The translations under genes and the position numbers were made by a program. Positions 63,255 through 64,000 of a stretch of DNA of 64,000 bases are shown here, in pieces; position 1 is the stretch's first letter; every line of letters begins with the position of its first letter. The stretch lies in NCBI GenBank assembly GCA_026874595.1, contig CM049310.1, forward strand, positions 38,881,558 to 38,945,557, read 5' to 3'. This DNA comes from Sipunculus nudus. Taxonomy: Eukaryota > Annelida > Sipuncula > Golfingiida > Sipunculidae. Under the pieces are notes generated by a model that saw only the letters and a list, made by a program, of their open reading frames with translations, was not told the DNA's origin and ran no database searches.

Positions 63255-63890
63255 GGTATCCCAATTCAACTCGAGTATAGCTCAGAGAATATGGGCAATA
63301 GAGACCTAATTTCAGGTTTCAAAAGAGATTTTTCAAGGACCTCCCTGGATGTCAAGTTAGAAGATTCTAGGTCCAATGGTTACGATTTTTGCCCTGTTAC
63401 CAGACAAACACATCTCTGAAGGTCTAAAAAATAGAGAAACAAATGTGTAGAAATACCAATTAATCCAGGTGGCACCATCAGTCTGCAGGAACTAAAAAAT
63501 ACTCCATAATGAATATTCATGCAGACAATCATGATGATCAATGAATTAGTTGTTCAGATACAGGAGCTTTTGTTTCAAATTTTTAATTATTCTGGTAGGT
63601 ACTTCTTTACCCAATAGCCTGGAGGATTAGTTAATCTGATACTGGAGCTTTTGTGTCAATTTTTAAATTATTCTGGGGAGTACCTCTGAACCGCATAGTT
63701 TGGAGGATATGGGTAACAGCGACCTTATATCAGATTTCCAAGAAGTTTTTTATGGACCCCCTTGGATGTCACGGTAGAAGATTTAAGGTCCTGCAGTTAC
63801 AATTTGTACCGGGTTAACATACGGACAGACAGCTAGTTGCTGGACAAGGAGGGATCACTATAGCCAAGATGACTTTCAGTCAGCTGAGCT
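63255..63890 (+). repeat. Dispersed repeat, relative of the 23-kb array
   Basis: Units near 63270 and 63690 carry GATATGGGTAACAG-like, GAAGATTCTAGGTCCA and AGGTGGCACCATCAGTCTGC motifs and end in TCAGTCAGCTGAGCTAAAAA, as at 22980-23880. The first CDK9 coding exon is not in this stretch. Confidence 0.78.
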
Positions 63891-64000
63891 AAAAATGATT
63901 CTGTTTGGTGATCAATACTAATAGAATTTACTCTTTTAATAAGAAATTATTAAAAACTTGAAAGCTGTTATAACTGCCCTGAACATACATTTTGTTTTCA

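Overview
The window looks like animal nuclear DNA, most likely from a mollusc (a bivalve is my first guess; species not determinable). It is AT-rich and has short coding exons with GT-AG introns. It holds a recognisable P-TEFb kinase gene (CDK9), a clan-2 cytochrome P450, a leucine-rich-repeat/Ig surface protein and an expanded multi-CUB secreted protein. Between them lie many dispersed repeats that end in (GACG)n runs or carry GACCTTGACCT motifs, a style common in mollusc genomes. Nothing prokaryotic (operons, ribosome-binding sites, CRISPR) is expected or seen.

Layout. 1-25,650 is dominated by a large inverted duplication. The right arm (minus strand) carries an apparently intact ten-exon gene, CDS 25476 to 14281. 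Its predicted product is 880 aa: signal peptide, helical N-terminal domain, about fifteen 10-residue Thr/Pro repeats, then four CUB domains, each split over two exons. All splice phases agree and the coding lengths sum to a multiple of three. The left arm (plus strand, entering from outside the window and ending near 8.5 kb) is the mirror image of its CUB part. Exon and intron order and sizes match, but it has several frame-breaking lesions and a 4.6 kb intron packed with repeats and a dead LINE, so it looks like a pseudogene. The arms meet around a spacer of about 4.3 kb (roughly 9.26-13.6 kb) made almost only of repeats, including another LINE remnant.

25.7-34 kb is gene-poor. It contains tandem and dispersed duplications, including one copy of a 2.7 kb element whose second copy lies at 49.9-52.6 kb, and a fold-back element built of CGTACG palindromes. 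34.2-37.8 kb holds a five-exon P450 (minus) that appears dead: it has an in-frame TGA and no recognisable haem-cysteine loop. 43.4-45.5 kb holds a two-exon LRR-Ig gene (plus) whose Ig domain lacks both usual cysteines. 45.7-58.4 kb is repeats, LINE remnants, a candidate TIR element and a GC-rich repeat block. 58.5-62.9 kb holds CDK9 exons (minus); the first coding exon is outside the window. The last kilobase is another copy of a dispersed repeat with a conserved end.

The genes do not form a pathway. The CUB and LRR-Ig proteins would act at or outside the cell surface, the P450 (if it ever worked) in the ER membrane, and CDK9 in the nucleus. No computation was run: exon borders come from reading frame, splice-site sequence and comparison of the two arms by eye.
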